DNA of 64,000 nucleotides, from contig NZ_JBEPSM010000002.1 of assembly GCF_040548815.1 (NCBI RefSeq), forward strand, positions 558,001-622,000, read 5' to 3'. The position numbers were made by a program, and so were the translations under genes. The stretch is from Kaistia defluvii (GTDB lineage: Bacteria; Pseudomonadota; Alphaproteobacteria; Rhizobiales; Kaistiaceae). Under the pieces are notes generated by a model, which saw nothing but the letters and a program-made list of their open reading frames with translations, did no database searches and was not told the origin of the DNA. Below, piece by piece: positions 17,151 through 25,663 of this stretch. Position 1 is the first letter of the stretch, and every line of letters begins with the position of its first letter.

Positions 17151-18881
17151 TCAGTGAGAATGGCGGGGGATGCCCGCTTCGCGTTTGCCAAGCAGGAAGT
17201 CGAAATCGCAGCCCTCGTCGGCCTGCAGCACGTGATCGACGAAGAGCTTCTGGTAGCCGTTGATGCCGTCATGCGTCGGCGGCACCCACTCGGCGCGGCG
17301 CGCTTCCAGCTCGGCGTCCGAGACGTCGAGATGCAGGCGCCGGCCGGCAACATCCAACTCGATCATGTCGCCATCGCGAACCAGCGCCAGCGGGCCGCCG
17401 GCGGCGGCTTCCGGGGCCGTGTGCAGCACGACGGTGCCATAGGCGGTGCCGCTCATGCGCGCATCGGAGATGCGCACCATGTCGGTGACGCCCTGCTGCA
17501 GCAGCTTGGCGGGAAGCGGCATGTTGCCGACCTCGGCCATGCCGGGATAGCCCTTGGGGCCGCAGTTCTTCAGCACCATGATGCAGCTGGCGTCGATGTC
17601 GAGATCGGGATCGTCGATGCGCTTGTAATAGTGCTCGATGGTCTCGAACACGACGGCGCGGCCGCGATGCTGCATCAGCGCTTCGGTCGCCGCCGACGGC
17701 TTGATGACGGCCCCGCCGGGGGCGAGATTGCCGCGCAGCACGGCGATGCCGCCCTGCGGCGTCAGCGGCTCCTCGAAGGAGCGGATGACTTCACCATTAT
17801 AGTTGGGCGCATCGACGACGATCTCGCCGATGGTGGGGCCGGCGACGCTCGGCGCGTTGCCATGCAGCAGGCCGTGCTCATCGAGCACGCGCATCACGGC
17901 GCGCAGGCCGCCGGCATAGTAGAAGTCTTCCATCAGGTAGCGGCCGGACGGCATCAGATCGACGATGGTCGGCACGTCGCGGCCGAACTTGTCCCAGTCG
18001 TCGAGCGACAGGTCGATGCCGAGGCGGCGCGCGACCGCGATCAGGTGGATGACCGCGTTGGTCGAGCCGCCGATGGCGCCATTGACGCGGATGGCGTTCT
18101 CGAACGCTTCGCGTACGAGGATCTTCGACATCTTCACGTCGTCGCGCACCAGCTGGACGATGCGGCGGCCGGATTCCTGCGCCAGGATGGCGCGGCGGGA
18201 ATCGACGGCGGGGATTGCCGCGTTGTCGGGCATGCCGATGCCGAGCGCCTCGACCATCGAGGCCATCGTCGAGGCCGTGCCCATGGTCATGCAGCTGCCG
18301 GCCGAACGGCTCTGGCCCTGTTCGGCGGCGAGGAAGTCGTCGACCGACATGCGGCCGGCCTTCACGTCCTCATAGAACTTCCAGACATGCGTGCCGGAGC
18401 CGATCGCCTTGCCGCGGAAATTGCCGTTCAGCATCGGGCCGCCGGAGACGGCGATGGTCGGCAGGTCGCAGCTGGCCGCGCCCATGAGCAAAGCCGGCGT
18501 GGTCTTGTCGCAACCGACCAGAAGGATCACGCCGTCGATCGGATTGGAGCGGATCGATTCCTCGACATCCATCGAGGCCAAGTTGCGGAACAGCATGGCC
18601 GTCGGACGCATGTTGCTTTCGCCGAGCGACATCACCGGGAATTCGAGCGGAAAGCCGCCGGCCTCGTAGACGCCGCGCTTCACATGCTCGGCGATCGTCC
18701 GCAGGTGGGCGTTGCAGGGCGTCAGTTCCGACCAGGTGTTGCAGATGCCGATCACGGGCCGGCCGTCGAACACATCCGGCGGATGCCCCTCATTCTTCAT
18801 CCAGCTGCGATGCATGAAGGCGTTTTTGCCCGCTCCGCCGAACCAGGAGGTGGAGCGATATTTGCGCGGCTCATCGGCCAT
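17151..18881 (-). CDS. IlvD/Edd-family sugar-acid dehydratase
   Basis: A 576-aa cytoplasmic Fe-S dehydratase that would turn an aldonic acid into a 2-keto-3-deoxy acid. Likely cluster ligands are Cys47 (GICNTW), Cys124 (VGCDKT) and Cys197 (GSCMTM). The start RKYRSTSWFGG and the block RISDARMSGTAYGTVVLH match the arabonate/xylonate/fuconate dehydratase branch better than dihydroxy-acid dehydratase. A GAGG precedes ATG 18881. It is first of a dehydratase-SDR-FAH operon and divergent from the IclR regulator, with repeated operator-like motifs between. Precise substrate unknown. Confidence 0.9.
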   Translation of the reverse strand: MADEPRKYRSTSWFGGAGKNAFMHRSWMKNEGHPPDVFDGRPVIGICNTWSELTPCNAHLRTIAEHVKRGVYEAGGFPLEFPVMSLGESNMRPTAMLFRNLASMDVEESIRSNPIDGVILLVGCDKTTPALLMGAASCDLPTIAVSGGPMLNGNFRGKAIGSGTHVWKFYEDVKAGRMSVDDFLAAEQGQSRSAGSCMTMGTASTMASMVEALGIGMPDNAAIPAVDSRRAILAQESGRRIVQLVRDDVKMSKILVREAFENAIRVNGAIGGSTNAVIHLIAVARRLGIDLSLDDWDKFGRDVPTIVDLMPSGRYLMEDFYYAGGLRAVMRVLDEHGLLHGNAPSVAGPTIGEIVVDAPNYNGEVIRSFEEPLTPQGGIAVLRGNLAPGGAVIKPSAATEALMQHRGRAVVFETIEHYYKRIDDPDLDIDASCIMVLKNCGPKGYPGMAEVGNMPLPAKLLQQGVTDMVRISDARMSGTAYGTVVLHTAPEAAAGGPLALVRDGDMIELDVAGRRLHLDVSDAELEARRAEWVPPTHDGINGYQKLFVDHVLQADEGCDFDFLLGKREAGIPRHSH

Positions 18882-18898
18882 GAGTGCCTCGGGAATTG

Positions 18899-19130
18899 TT
18901 TTTTATTGAAGAACACTATTTTGTATTACAGGATGCTATTCCTTTCCTGATCCGAGTCAACAAGGATGGCGCGACTCCCTGGGGGCGAAACCAAGCGACA
19001 AATCGCGCGCCTGCCGGTCGACGGGCAGGGGCCTGAAAGGCGAAATCTTGGCGGCCTGCGGGTTTGCCGGGACGCGAGTGGAGAAAGCCGAGACGGTTTT
19101 TGTCACGACACGAAGTTTTGTATTGAAGAA
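18899..19130. promoter_or_regulatory. Candidate IclR operator array in a divergent promoter region
   Basis: In the 328-bp gap between dehydratase and IclR genes the motif TTTT(T/G)TATT occurs three times in one orientation: 18899-18907, 18919-18927 and 19116-19124. Copies 1 and 3 continue with GAAGAA, copy 2 with ACAGGA. Copies 1 and 2 are 20 bp apart, about two helical turns. The region is AT-rich compared with its surroundings. The adjacent IclR protein is the likely binder and would control both itself and the dehydratase operon. Confidence 0.5.
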
Positions 19131-19209
19131 GAATGTTTCCTATTGCGACTCGATTGTCGCCGACGTTGCTGCTTAGCTGCGCGTCGATCCAACCAAGGGC
19201 GAGCCGACC

Positions 19210-20034
19210 ATGACCGACGAGCGATACAGGGTGCAGAGCCTCGGGCGCGCCCTCGACCTGCTGGAGCGAATTGCCGATAGCGGGCAGGCGGGCGCGCGGC
19301 TGACGGACCTGGCCCGCGACATCGGCCTGTCGAAACCGGCGGCCTACGCCATCCTCGCGACGCTGCGGGCCCGCGGCGTCGTCACGGATATCGGCGAGGG
19401 CATGACGCGGCGCTACCGGCTCGGCCTGTCGCTGCTGCGCCTGGGCGATCTCGCCGTCGCCAATACCGGCCTCGCCGACATCGCGCTGCCGGTGCTTCGC
19501 GATCTGACCCACGAAATCGGCATGACCTCGCGTGTCGCCATGATGGATGACGGCTTCGCGGTCGTGATCGGTCGCGTTGATGCGCCCGGCGCGATCCGCT
19601 TCGACGCGGCGCTGGGCCGGCGAGAGCAGCCGCATTGCTCCGGCGTCGGCAAGGTGCTGCTCGCCGCCATGCCGCGCTCCAATGCGCTGCAACTGCTGGA
19701 GCGGGTCGGCTATCCGGCGCGGACACCGAAATCGCTCACCTCGATCGCGGCGCTCAGCGACGATCTCGACCGGATCGCCGGCCGCCATTATGCGATCGAC
19801 GACGAGGAAGACCATGAGGGCATCATCTGCGTCGCGGCGGCGGTGTTCGGCCGCGGCGGCCAGACGCTCGGCGCCATCAGCGTCACGACGCTGAAGCAGT
19901 TGCTGCCGCTGGAATCGGTCGCCTCGATCGCCGAGCCGCTGGTCCGGCATGCCGACCTCATCTCGCGCGCGCTCGGCGGTCCCTCGGCGCAGGAAGCCTG
20001 GGCGTTGCGGCCGATGACGGATGCGCGGCTGTGA
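19210..20034 (+). CDS. IclR family transcriptional regulator
   Basis: A 274-aa regulator. The N-terminal winged helix spans about residues 8-70 (VQSLGRALDLLERIADSG, then LTDLARDIGLSKPAAYAILATLRARGVV). The C-terminal GAF-like effector domain contains RFDAALGRREQPHCSGVGKVLLAA-like family sequence and DDEEDHEGIICVAAAVFG. It is divergent from the sugar-acid operon and its stop overlaps the epimerase start as GTGA. It therefore probably senses a sugar acid or ketodeoxy acid and controls both directions. Confidence 0.92.
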   Translation: MTDERYRVQSLGRALDLLERIADSGQAGARLTDLARDIGLSKPAAYAILATLRARGVVTDIGEGMTRRYRLGLSLLRLGDLAVANTGLADIALPVLRDLTHEIGMTSRVAMMDDGFAVVIGRVDAPGAIRFDAALGRREQPHCSGVGKVLLAAMPRSNALQLLERVGYPARTPKSLTSIAALSDDLDRIAGRHYAIDDEEDHEGIICVAAAVFGRGGQTLGAISVTTLKQLLPLESVASIAEPLVRHADLISRALGGPSAQEAWALRPMTDARL

Positions 20035-20918
20035 CGGCGCCCGTCGGGCTGGAGACGGAACGGTTTCGTCTTTCGCTGTTGCCGGAACTGGGTGGGCGTA
20101 TCGCCGCCTGCCAGTGGCGCCACCCGGACGGGCGCTGGCTCGACCTGATCCGGCCGATGTCGCTCCCCTATGACGGCGACGAGGAAGCCGGCTGCTTTCC
20201 GCTCACGCCCTTTTCCAATCGCCTGCGCCATGGGCGCTTCACCTTTGGCGGTCGCGAGATTGCCATGCCGCGCAACACGCCGGGCCCGCATGTCGAGCAT
20301 GGCCATGGTTGGCAGCGACCCTGGACGATCGCCGCGCGCGGGCCGGGTCGCATCGTGCTCGCCTATGAGCATGCCGGCGACGAATGGCCGTTTCCCTACG
20401 GCGTGACGCAGACCATCGAACTTCTGCCCGACCGGCTGCGCATCGAGCTTGCCGCGCTCAATCGCGGCGAGGAGCCGATGCCCTATGGCTTTGGCCAGCA
20501 TCCCTTCTTCCCGGCGACGCCCGGGACGACGCTCGAGGCGCGGGTCGAATCGGTCTGGCATGTCGACGACGAGGTGATGCCGACGAGTCTCGGCCCGGCC
20601 GTCGAACTCTGGGGGAGCGAGCCGCGGCTGGCGGTTGCGAGCACGGCGCTCGACACCGCCTTTGCCGGCTGGGACGGCGAAGCGACGATCCGCTGGCCCG
20701 AACATGGCGCGGGATTGAGCATGGTAGCCAGCGCGCCGCTGCGCCATCTCGTGGTCTACACCCCGCCCGGCGCGGGCCATTTCTGCGCCGAGCCAGTCAG
20801 TCACTGCACCGATGCGTTCAACCTCGCCGCGGAGCGGGACGACACGGGAATCACGGTGCTGCCGCCCGGCGCAGCACTGATCTCGTCGATCACGCTGACG
20901 CCCTTCGCGCTGTCTTAA
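20031..20918 (+). CDS. Aldose 1-epimerase family protein
   Basis: A 295-aa galactose-mutarotase-like protein starting at GTG 20031, inside the IclR stop. Typical features are RLSLLPELGGRIAACQW at the N-terminus, PFSNRLRHGRFTFGG (the N-R pair), a conserved HGHGW and FGQHPFF with active-site-type His residues, and a Glu near the C-terminal end (CAEPVSHCTDAFN). It would interconvert alpha and beta anomers of an aldose before dehydrogenation. Coupling to the IclR gene ties it to the sugar-acid pathway. Confidence 0.88.
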   Translation: MTAPVGLETERFRLSLLPELGGRIAACQWRHPDGRWLDLIRPMSLPYDGDEEAGCFPLTPFSNRLRHGRFTFGGREIAMPRNTPGPHVEHGHGWQRPWTIAARGPGRIVLAYEHAGDEWPFPYGVTQTIELLPDRLRIELAALNRGEEPMPYGFGQHPFFPATPGTTLEARVESVWHVDDEVMPTSLGPAVELWGSEPRLAVASTALDTAFAGWDGEATIRWPEHGAGLSMVASAPLRHLVVYTPPGAGHFCAEPVSHCTDAFNLAAERDDTGITVLPPGAALISSITLTPFALS

Positions 20919-20979
20919 TCCAGAACGGCAAATCCCGCGGTCAATTCCGCGCGAATGCTTCATTTCAAAGCGGTTTGAC

Positions 20980-21024
20980 TAGTTTTCGGTCAAGCCGACC
21001 CAGAATAGATCGACCCGAAAACTA
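20980..21024. repeat. Long-armed inverted repeat
   Basis: TAGTTTTCGG at 20980-20989 and CCGAAAACTA at 21015-21024 are perfect 10-bp inverted arms separated by 25 bp, downstream of the epimerase gene. It could form a hairpin in the transcript or bind a dimeric or tetrameric protein. No U-run follows it. Confidence 0.4.
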
Positions 21025-21058
21025 ATGTTCGCAGGCCTTCCGTGAGGGAAAACGTGCG

Positions 21059-21087
21059 TTGACATTCGGCTTGAGCAAACATAGCAT
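21059..21087 (+). promoter_or_regulatory. Sigma-70-type promoter for the amino-acid ABC operon
   Basis: TTGACA at 21059-21064 is a perfect -35 hexamer, followed after exactly 17 bp by TAGCAT at 21082-21087 (4/6 to TATAAT). The start site would lie near 21094, about 125 bp ahead of the permease GTG. Confidence 0.55.
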
Positions 21088-21094
21088 CTAATTA

Positions 21095-21109
21095 CAGAAC
21101 GATGTTCTG
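21095..21109. promoter_or_regulatory. Perfect palindrome at the predicted transcription start
   Basis: CAGAACGATGTTCTG has perfect 6-bp arms around GAT. It sits at about +1 of the promoter above, where a bound repressor would block initiation. No regulator gene is adjacent apart from the IclR gene 1.1 kb upstream. Binding is inferred. Confidence 0.5.
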
Positions 21110-21218
21110 CATAACCGAACAAAACGGATAAGCTCGACACAGGTTCCCGGGGGGCCTCATCGAAGCTGGTTCGCTTGAAAAACGACCGTGCATCTATGAC
21201 TGATACGGAAGGCGTCCT

Positions 21219-21965
21219 GTGCTGACGACATTCATCAACCTGTTCAATTTCGAAGGGATCGGGGACTATTTCCCGGATCTGATGCGCGGCGCCGCCATCA
21301 GCCTGCAGCTTACCTTCTGCGTCATGCTTATCGCCCTGCCTCTGGGGCTGTTGCTGGCGTTGGCCAAGATCGGGCGCTCGCGAATTCTGCGAATCATGGC
21401 CTCGTTCTACATCGAGGTCGTGCGCGGCACGCCCTGCCTGCTGCAGCTCTTCTATATTTACTTCGTGCTGCCGGCCTTCGGCATCCGCTTTGATCCCTTC
21501 ATGGCCGGTGTCATCGGCCTGTCGATCAACTACTCGGCCTATCTCGCCGAGGTGTATCGCGCCGGCATCGTCGCCATCCCGCATGGCCAGGTCGAAGCCG
21601 CCAAGGCGCTCGGCATGTCGCGCCGCAAGATGCTGCGCCTGATCATCCTGCCGCAGGCGATCCGCGTCGTCGTTCCGCCGCTCGGCAACTATTGCATCTC
21701 GCTGTTCAAGGATACGTCGCTGGTCTCCATCGTAACGGTGCGGGAACTGATCTTCACCGGACAGATCATCTCGTCGACGAATTTTCAGTACTTCACCGTC
21801 TTCACGATCATCGGCGCGATCTACCTGTTCTTCTCCTATCCGGCGGCGCTTTTCGTCCGCTACCTGGAGAAGCGCATGGCGATCGGCGCACGCCGCCCGG
21901 TCGTGGTGCCGACCGACGTCGCCCCGATTGCCGTCGACGCTGTCGAAGGGACCACCAAGTCATGA
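21219..21965 (+). CDS. Polar amino acid ABC transporter permease
   Basis: A 248-aa His/Glu/Gln/Arg/opine-family permease. It starts at GTG 21219 after GGAAGG. Five or so helices are seen, and the family signature is [19 protein letters not shown] followed by the EAA loop [27 protein letters not shown]. It is the first gene of a permease-ATPase-binding protein operon, with only one permease, so it probably works as a homodimer. Confidence 0.9.
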   Translation: MLTTFINLFNFEGIGDYFPDLMRGAAISLQLTFCVMLIALPLGLLLALAKIGRSRILRIMASFYIEVVRGTPCLLQLFYIYFVLPAFGIRFDPFMAGVIGLSINYSAYLAEVYRAGIVAIPHGQVEAAKALGMSRRKMLRLIILPQAIRVVVPPLGNYCISLFKDTSLVSIVTVRELIFTGQIISSTNFQYFTVFTIIGAIYLFFSYPAALFVRYLEKRMAIGARRPVVVPTDVAPIAVDAVEGTTKS

Positions 21966-22750
21966 TCCGCCTCGATCGCATCAACAAGCATTTCGGCGCC
22001 CATCACGTGCTGAAGGACGTCTCGCTGACCGTCGACAAGGCGGAAGTCGTCTGCGTCATCGGCCCGTCCGGCTCGGGCAAGTCGACGATGCTTCGCTGCA
22101 TCAACAACATGGAAGAGATCGGCAGCGGCACGATCACCATCGATGGCCAGCCCGTCTATCGCTACGAGAAGGACGGCAAGCTCGTCATCGATAGCGAGAA
22201 GCAGGTGGAAGCGATCCGCGCCAAGGTCGGCATGGTGTTCCAGTCCTTCAACCTGTTCCCGCATCTGACCGTGACGGAGAACATCACGGTCGCGCCGATC
22301 CATGTGCTGGGCCGGTCGCGCGGCGAGGCGACGGATATCGCGCTCGGCCTCCTGGAAAAGGTTGGCCTCGCCATGAAGGCGCAGGCCTATCCGCACGAGC
22401 TTTCCGGCGGCCAGCAGCAGCGCGTGGCGATTGCTCGCGCCTTGGCCATGCGGCCGAAGGCGATCCTGTTCGACGAGGTCACCTCCGCGCTCGATCCGGA
22501 ACTGGTCGGCGAAGTGCTGCGCGTCATGCGGGCGCTCGCCGACGAGGGCATGACCATGGTCGTCGTCACGCATGAGATGGGCTTTGCCCGCGACGTGTCC
22601 GACCGCGTCGTGTTCATGGCCGACGGCAAGATCGTCGAGAGCGGCAAGCCGCACGAGCTTTTCTCCGCGCCGCAAAAGGAGCGGACGCGGGACTTTCTGC
22701 GATCTGTCCTTGAGCGCAACCGGGAAATGGGCGCCGCGGCCAGTCAATAA
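21962..22750 (+). CDS. Polar amino acid ABC transporter ATPase
   Basis: A 262-aa ATPase of the GlnQ/HisP type. ATG 21962 overlaps the permease stop as ATGA. Walker A is GPSGSGKST, the signature [17 protein letters not shown] is canonical for the family, Walker B is [14 protein letters not shown] and the H-loop is [13 protein letters not shown] small insertion ([16 protein letters not shown]) in the helical region is also seen in opine/ectoine-type relatives. Confidence 0.92.
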   Translation: MIRLDRINKHFGAHHVLKDVSLTVDKAEVVCVIGPSGSGKSTMLRCINNMEEIGSGTITIDGQPVYRYEKDGKLVIDSEKQVEAIRAKVGMVFQSFNLFPHLTVTENITVAPIHVLGRSRGEATDIALGLLEKVGLAMKAQAYPHELSGGQQQRVAIARALAMRPKAILFDEVTSALDPELVGEVLRVMRALADEGMTMVVVTHEMGFARDVSDRVVFMADGKIVESGKPHELFSAPQKERTRDFLRSVLERNREMGAAASQ

Positions 22751-22789
22751 AGCGTTTGCCTTCAACAAAAACAACGAGGGGACTATCCA

Positions 22790-23644
22790 GTGAAACTGAC
22801 CAGTTTTGTTCTTGCTTCGGTCGTGGCCGGCGTGATGTCGGCATCGGTCGCGTGGGCCGGCGATATCGGCGTCGGCAACGCCACCTATGATGGCGGCGAC
22901 GGCTCCTACAAGCGCGCCCGCGACGAAGGCATCACGCTGCTGATCGCTGCTGATCCGCCGAACACCTTCCAGGACGAGAAGACCAAGGAATATGACGGCA
23001 CCGACGTCCGCATCTTCCGCGAGATCACCAAGCGCCTCGGCATCGAGAAGGTGACCTGGCAGCTTATCCCCTTCGACGCGATGGTGCCGACGCTGCTTTC
23101 CAAGCGTGGCGATGTGATCGTCGACAATCTGCATGAGAACGAGAAGCGCCTGAAGGTGCTGGCCTTCACCGGCCCGTCCTACTGGTATGGCTCGGGCGTC
23201 ACGGTCGCCAAGGGCAATCCGCTCAACATCCATAGCTGGGACGACTTCGCCGGCAAGACGGTGGGAACGCTGCGCGGCTCGGTCAATCACGGCCTGCTCG
23301 AGAAGCGCACCGACCTGAAGGAACTCAAGCTCTACACGAGCAACGAGGCCGAGTTCTCCGACATCATCGCCGGCCGTCTCGACGTCGGCATGGAAGACGA
23401 CATCAAGGTCGGCCAGTTCCTGAAGAAGCACCCGGACGCCGCCATGGAGCTGGTTTCCGACTACAAGCCGCTTCCCGAGGAATATGGCTATGCCCGCTAC
23501 GCGCTGCGCAAGGAAGACGTCGACCTGAACAGCGCCATCTCGCGCGCTCTGGCCGAAATCCGCGCTGATGGCACCATGTCCGCCATCATCAAGGAATTCG
23601 GCTATACCGACCGCAATCTCTGGTTCTTCCCGGTCGACAAGTAA
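22790..23644 (+). CDS. Amino acid-type ABC transporter substrate-binding protein
   Basis: A 284-aa SBP_bac_3 family protein. It starts at GTG 22790 after GAGGGG and has a Sec signal (KLTSFVLASVVAGVMSASVAWA, cleavage before GDIG). The mature protein has the usual FQDEKTKEYDGTDVRIFREITKRLG and DVIVDNLHENEKR blocks and ends GYTDRNLWFFPVDK. It is last in its operon and followed by a strong rho-independent terminator. The ligand is likely an amino acid or small organic anion. Confidence 0.9.
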   Translation: MKLTSFVLASVVAGVMSASVAWAGDIGVGNATYDGGDGSYKRARDEGITLLIAADPPNTFQDEKTKEYDGTDVRIFREITKRLGIEKVTWQLIPFDAMVPTLLSKRGDVIVDNLHENEKRLKVLAFTGPSYWYGSGVTVAKGNPLNIHSWDDFAGKTVGTLRGSVNHGLLEKRTDLKELKLYTSNEAEFSDIIAGRLDVGMEDDIKVGQFLKKHPDAAMELVSDYKPLPEEYGYARYALRKEDVDLNSAISRALAEIRADGTMSAIIKEFGYTDRNLWFFPVDK

Positions 23645-23694
23645 TCCCTTCCTCGCCGGTCGCGAGATCGGCCGAGGCTCTGATCGACTCGCTG

Positions 23695-23721
23695 ACAGGC
23701 CGGCTCACGCCGGCCTGTTTT
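23695..23721 (+). terminator. Rho-independent terminator of the amino-acid ABC operon
   Basis: ACAGGCCGGC at 23695-23704 and GCCGGCCTGT at 23709-23718 form a perfect 10-bp stem with a TCAC loop, followed by TTTT. It lies 51 bp after the binding-protein stop. Confidence 0.85.
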
Positions 23722-23927
23722 CGTTGGGATAGTCCGCATTGCATTTGCTTCCCGCGCCAAGTCGCGCAAGGGTAGGGTGCGTCGACCCGCCGTCGCGCCG
23801 CAGCCCGAGCGACCCGCGTTGCCGGGAACCGCGGACGATCCCCGGCCGGGTCCCTGACGAACCAATTGGGAGCACGCGCATCAAGCGCGACACGGCCGTC
23901 CGGCCGGTGGAAACGAAAGAACATGAC

Positions 23928-24914
23928 ATGAAGAAGCGGCAGCTTGGGCGCACGGGCGCTCAGATCTCGGAAATCGGCTTCGGCGCCTGGCAGATCGGCG
24001 GATCCTGGGGCGACGTCAGCGAGGAAGACGGCAAGAAGGCGCTGAACGCGGCTCTCGACGCCGGCGTCACCTTCATCGACACCGCCGACGTCTATGGCGA
24101 CGGCCGTTCGGAAAAGATCATCGCCGAAGTGCTGAAGGCGCGCGGCGGCGACCGTCCCTTCGTCGCCACCAAGGCGGGCCGCCGCCTCAACCCGCATGTC
24201 GCCGAGGGCTATACCGGCGCCAATATCGAAGCGTTCATCGATCGCAGCCTCAAGAATTTGCAGGTCGAGACGCTGGATCTCGTGCAACTGCACTGCCCGC
24301 CGACCGACGTCTATTATCGCCCCGACTTTTTCGGCGAGCTCGACGACCTGGTCGCCAAGGGCAAGATCCGCAATTACGGCGTCTCGGTCGAGCGGGTCGA
24401 GGAAGCGCTGAAGGCGATCGAATATCCCAACGTCGCCACCGTCCAGATCATCTACAACATCTTCCGCCAGCGCCCGCAGGATCTCTTCTTCGCGGAAGCG
24501 AGCGAGAAGAATATCGGCGTCATCGTCCGGGTTCCGCTGGCATCCGGGCTGCTCTCGGGCAAGATCACCCGCGACACCGCCTTCCGGGCGGACGACCACC
24601 GCAACTTCAACCGGAATGGCGAGGCGTTCGACGTGGGCGAGACCTTTGCCGGCGTGCCGTTCGAGGTCGCGCTCCAGGCTGTCGAGGAATTGCGTCCGTT
24701 GCTGCCGGCCGATGTCGCGATGTCGACCTTTGCGCTGCGTTGGATCCTGCTGCAGCAGGCCGTGTCGGTGGTGATTCCCGGCGCCCGCAACGAAGCGCAG
24801 GCCCGTTCCAATGCGGCGGCCAGCGACGCGCCCGGCATCTCGCCGGAAAGCCGCGCCCGGATCGTCGAAATCTACGACCGGCTGGTCAAACCGCACGTCC
24901 ACCATCGCTGGTAG
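23928..24914 (+). CDS. Aldo/keto reductase
   Basis: A 328-aa NADPH-dependent (alpha/beta)8 oxidoreductase. ATG 23928 begins the canonical KKRQLGRTGAQISEIGFGAWQIGG. Catalytic Asp and Tyr are in FIDTADVYGDGRSE, Lys in VATKAG and His in VQLHCPP. The cofactor end is VSVVIPGARNEAQARSN. It is preceded by about 200 bp without a gene and followed by its own terminator, so it is probably monocistronic. The substrate is unclear; sugar aldehydes are plausible. Confidence 0.9.
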   Translation: MKKRQLGRTGAQISEIGFGAWQIGGSWGDVSEEDGKKALNAALDAGVTFIDTADVYGDGRSEKIIAEVLKARGGDRPFVATKAGRRLNPHVAEGYTGANIEAFIDRSLKNLQVETLDLVQLHCPPTDVYYRPDFFGELDDLVAKGKIRNYGVSVERVEEALKAIEYPNVATVQIIYNIFRQRPQDLFFAEASEKNIGVIVRVPLASGLLSGKITRDTAFRADDHRNFNRNGEAFDVGETFAGVPFEVALQAVEELRPLLPADVAMSTFALRWILLQQAVSVVIPGARNEAQARSNAAASDAPGISPESRARIVEIYDRLVKPHVHHRW

Positions 24915-24953
24915 GCGTTGGGCCGGCATGGTCCGGCCATCGCCATGAAACCG

Positions 24954-24989
24954 AAGCCCGGCCTGTCTCGCGACGGGCCGGGCTTTTTT
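24954..24989 (+). terminator. Rho-independent terminator of the aldo/keto reductase gene
   Basis: AAGCCCGGCC at 24954-24963 pairs with GGCCGGGCTT at 24976-24985, followed by T to 24989. It lies 40 bp after the stop and just before the convergent acyltransferase gene. Confidence 0.85.
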
Positions 24990-24997
24990 CTTGTCCG

Positions 24998-25663
24998 TCA
25001 GGCAGAGGGCTCGTGCTTGTCGAGGAAGGCCACGATGTCGAGGCTTCTGAAATCGAGCAGCGCCTCGCGCAGCCGGGCATGCGGCCAGTCCCACCAGGCG
25101 AGCGCCATCAGCCTGTCGGCGATCGCTTCGGGGAAGCGCCGCTTGATCGGCTTGGCGGGCACGCCGGCGACGATCGTGTAGGGCTCGACCGGTTTCGATA
25201 CCACGGCGCCGGCCGCGATGATGGCGCCGGTGCCGACGCTGACGCCGGCGAGCACGACTGCGCCGTGGCCGATCCAGACGTCATGCCCGATGGTGACGTG
25301 ATGATCGCGGCGCCACTGGAAGAATGCGCTGTCGTCATCTTCGGCCATGCCATAGCGGCGGGCGCGATAGGTGAAATGATGCTGCGTCGCCCGCCACATC
25401 GGATGGTTGCCGGGATTGATCCGCGTCGATGCCGCGATCGAGCAGAACTTGCCGATCGTCGCATAATTGACCATTGCGTCGCGGTCGAAATAGCTGAAAT
25501 CGCCCATCTCGACCTCGTCGAGCAGCACGCGCTCGCCAATGTCGACATAGCTGCCAAGCGTGGAACGGGTCACCACGGCGGTCGCGTGGATATGGGTGTC
25601 GAAGCCGAGGACGTTACCGTCTTCGGGGCTCGCCGCTTTCGCAGTGTCCGTCGAGCCAGTCAC
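24998..25663 (-). CDS. Hexapeptide-repeat acyltransferase of phosphonate gene clusters
   Basis: A 221-aa left-handed beta-helix protein with hexapeptide repeats (VTIGHDVWIGHGAVVLAGVSVGTGAIIAAGAVVSK region, about residues 125-160) and the xenobiotic-acetyltransferase ending PYTIVAGVPAKPIKRRF. The segment FSYFDRDAMVNYATIGKFCSIAASTRINPGNHPM matches the transferase found next to phn genes (TIGR03308-type). It overlaps the phnM stop as ATGA. It may acetylate an intermediate or an aminoalkylphosphonate; the reaction is not established. Confidence 0.85.
   Translation of the reverse strand: MTGSTDTAKAASPEDGNVLGFDTHIHATAVVTRSTLGSYVDIGERVLLDEVEMGDFSYFDRDAMVNYATIGKFCSIAASTRINPGNHPMWRATQHHFTYRARRYGMAEDDDSAFFQWRRDHHVTIGHDVWIGHGAVVLAGVSVGTGAIIAAGAVVSKPVEPYTIVAGVPAKPIKRRFPEAIADRLMALAWWDWPHARLREALLDFRSLDIVAFLDKHEPSA

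Noticed and set aside
16818..18950. 710-codon plus-strand open frame
   Set aside because: Fully antisense to the sugar-acid dehydratase and SDR genes; its translation is low-complexity Asp/Arg/Gly/His-rich.
21860..23431. 523-codon minus-strand open frame
   Set aside because: Antisense to the ABC ATPase and binding-protein genes, which have intact motifs, starts and a terminator on the plus strand.
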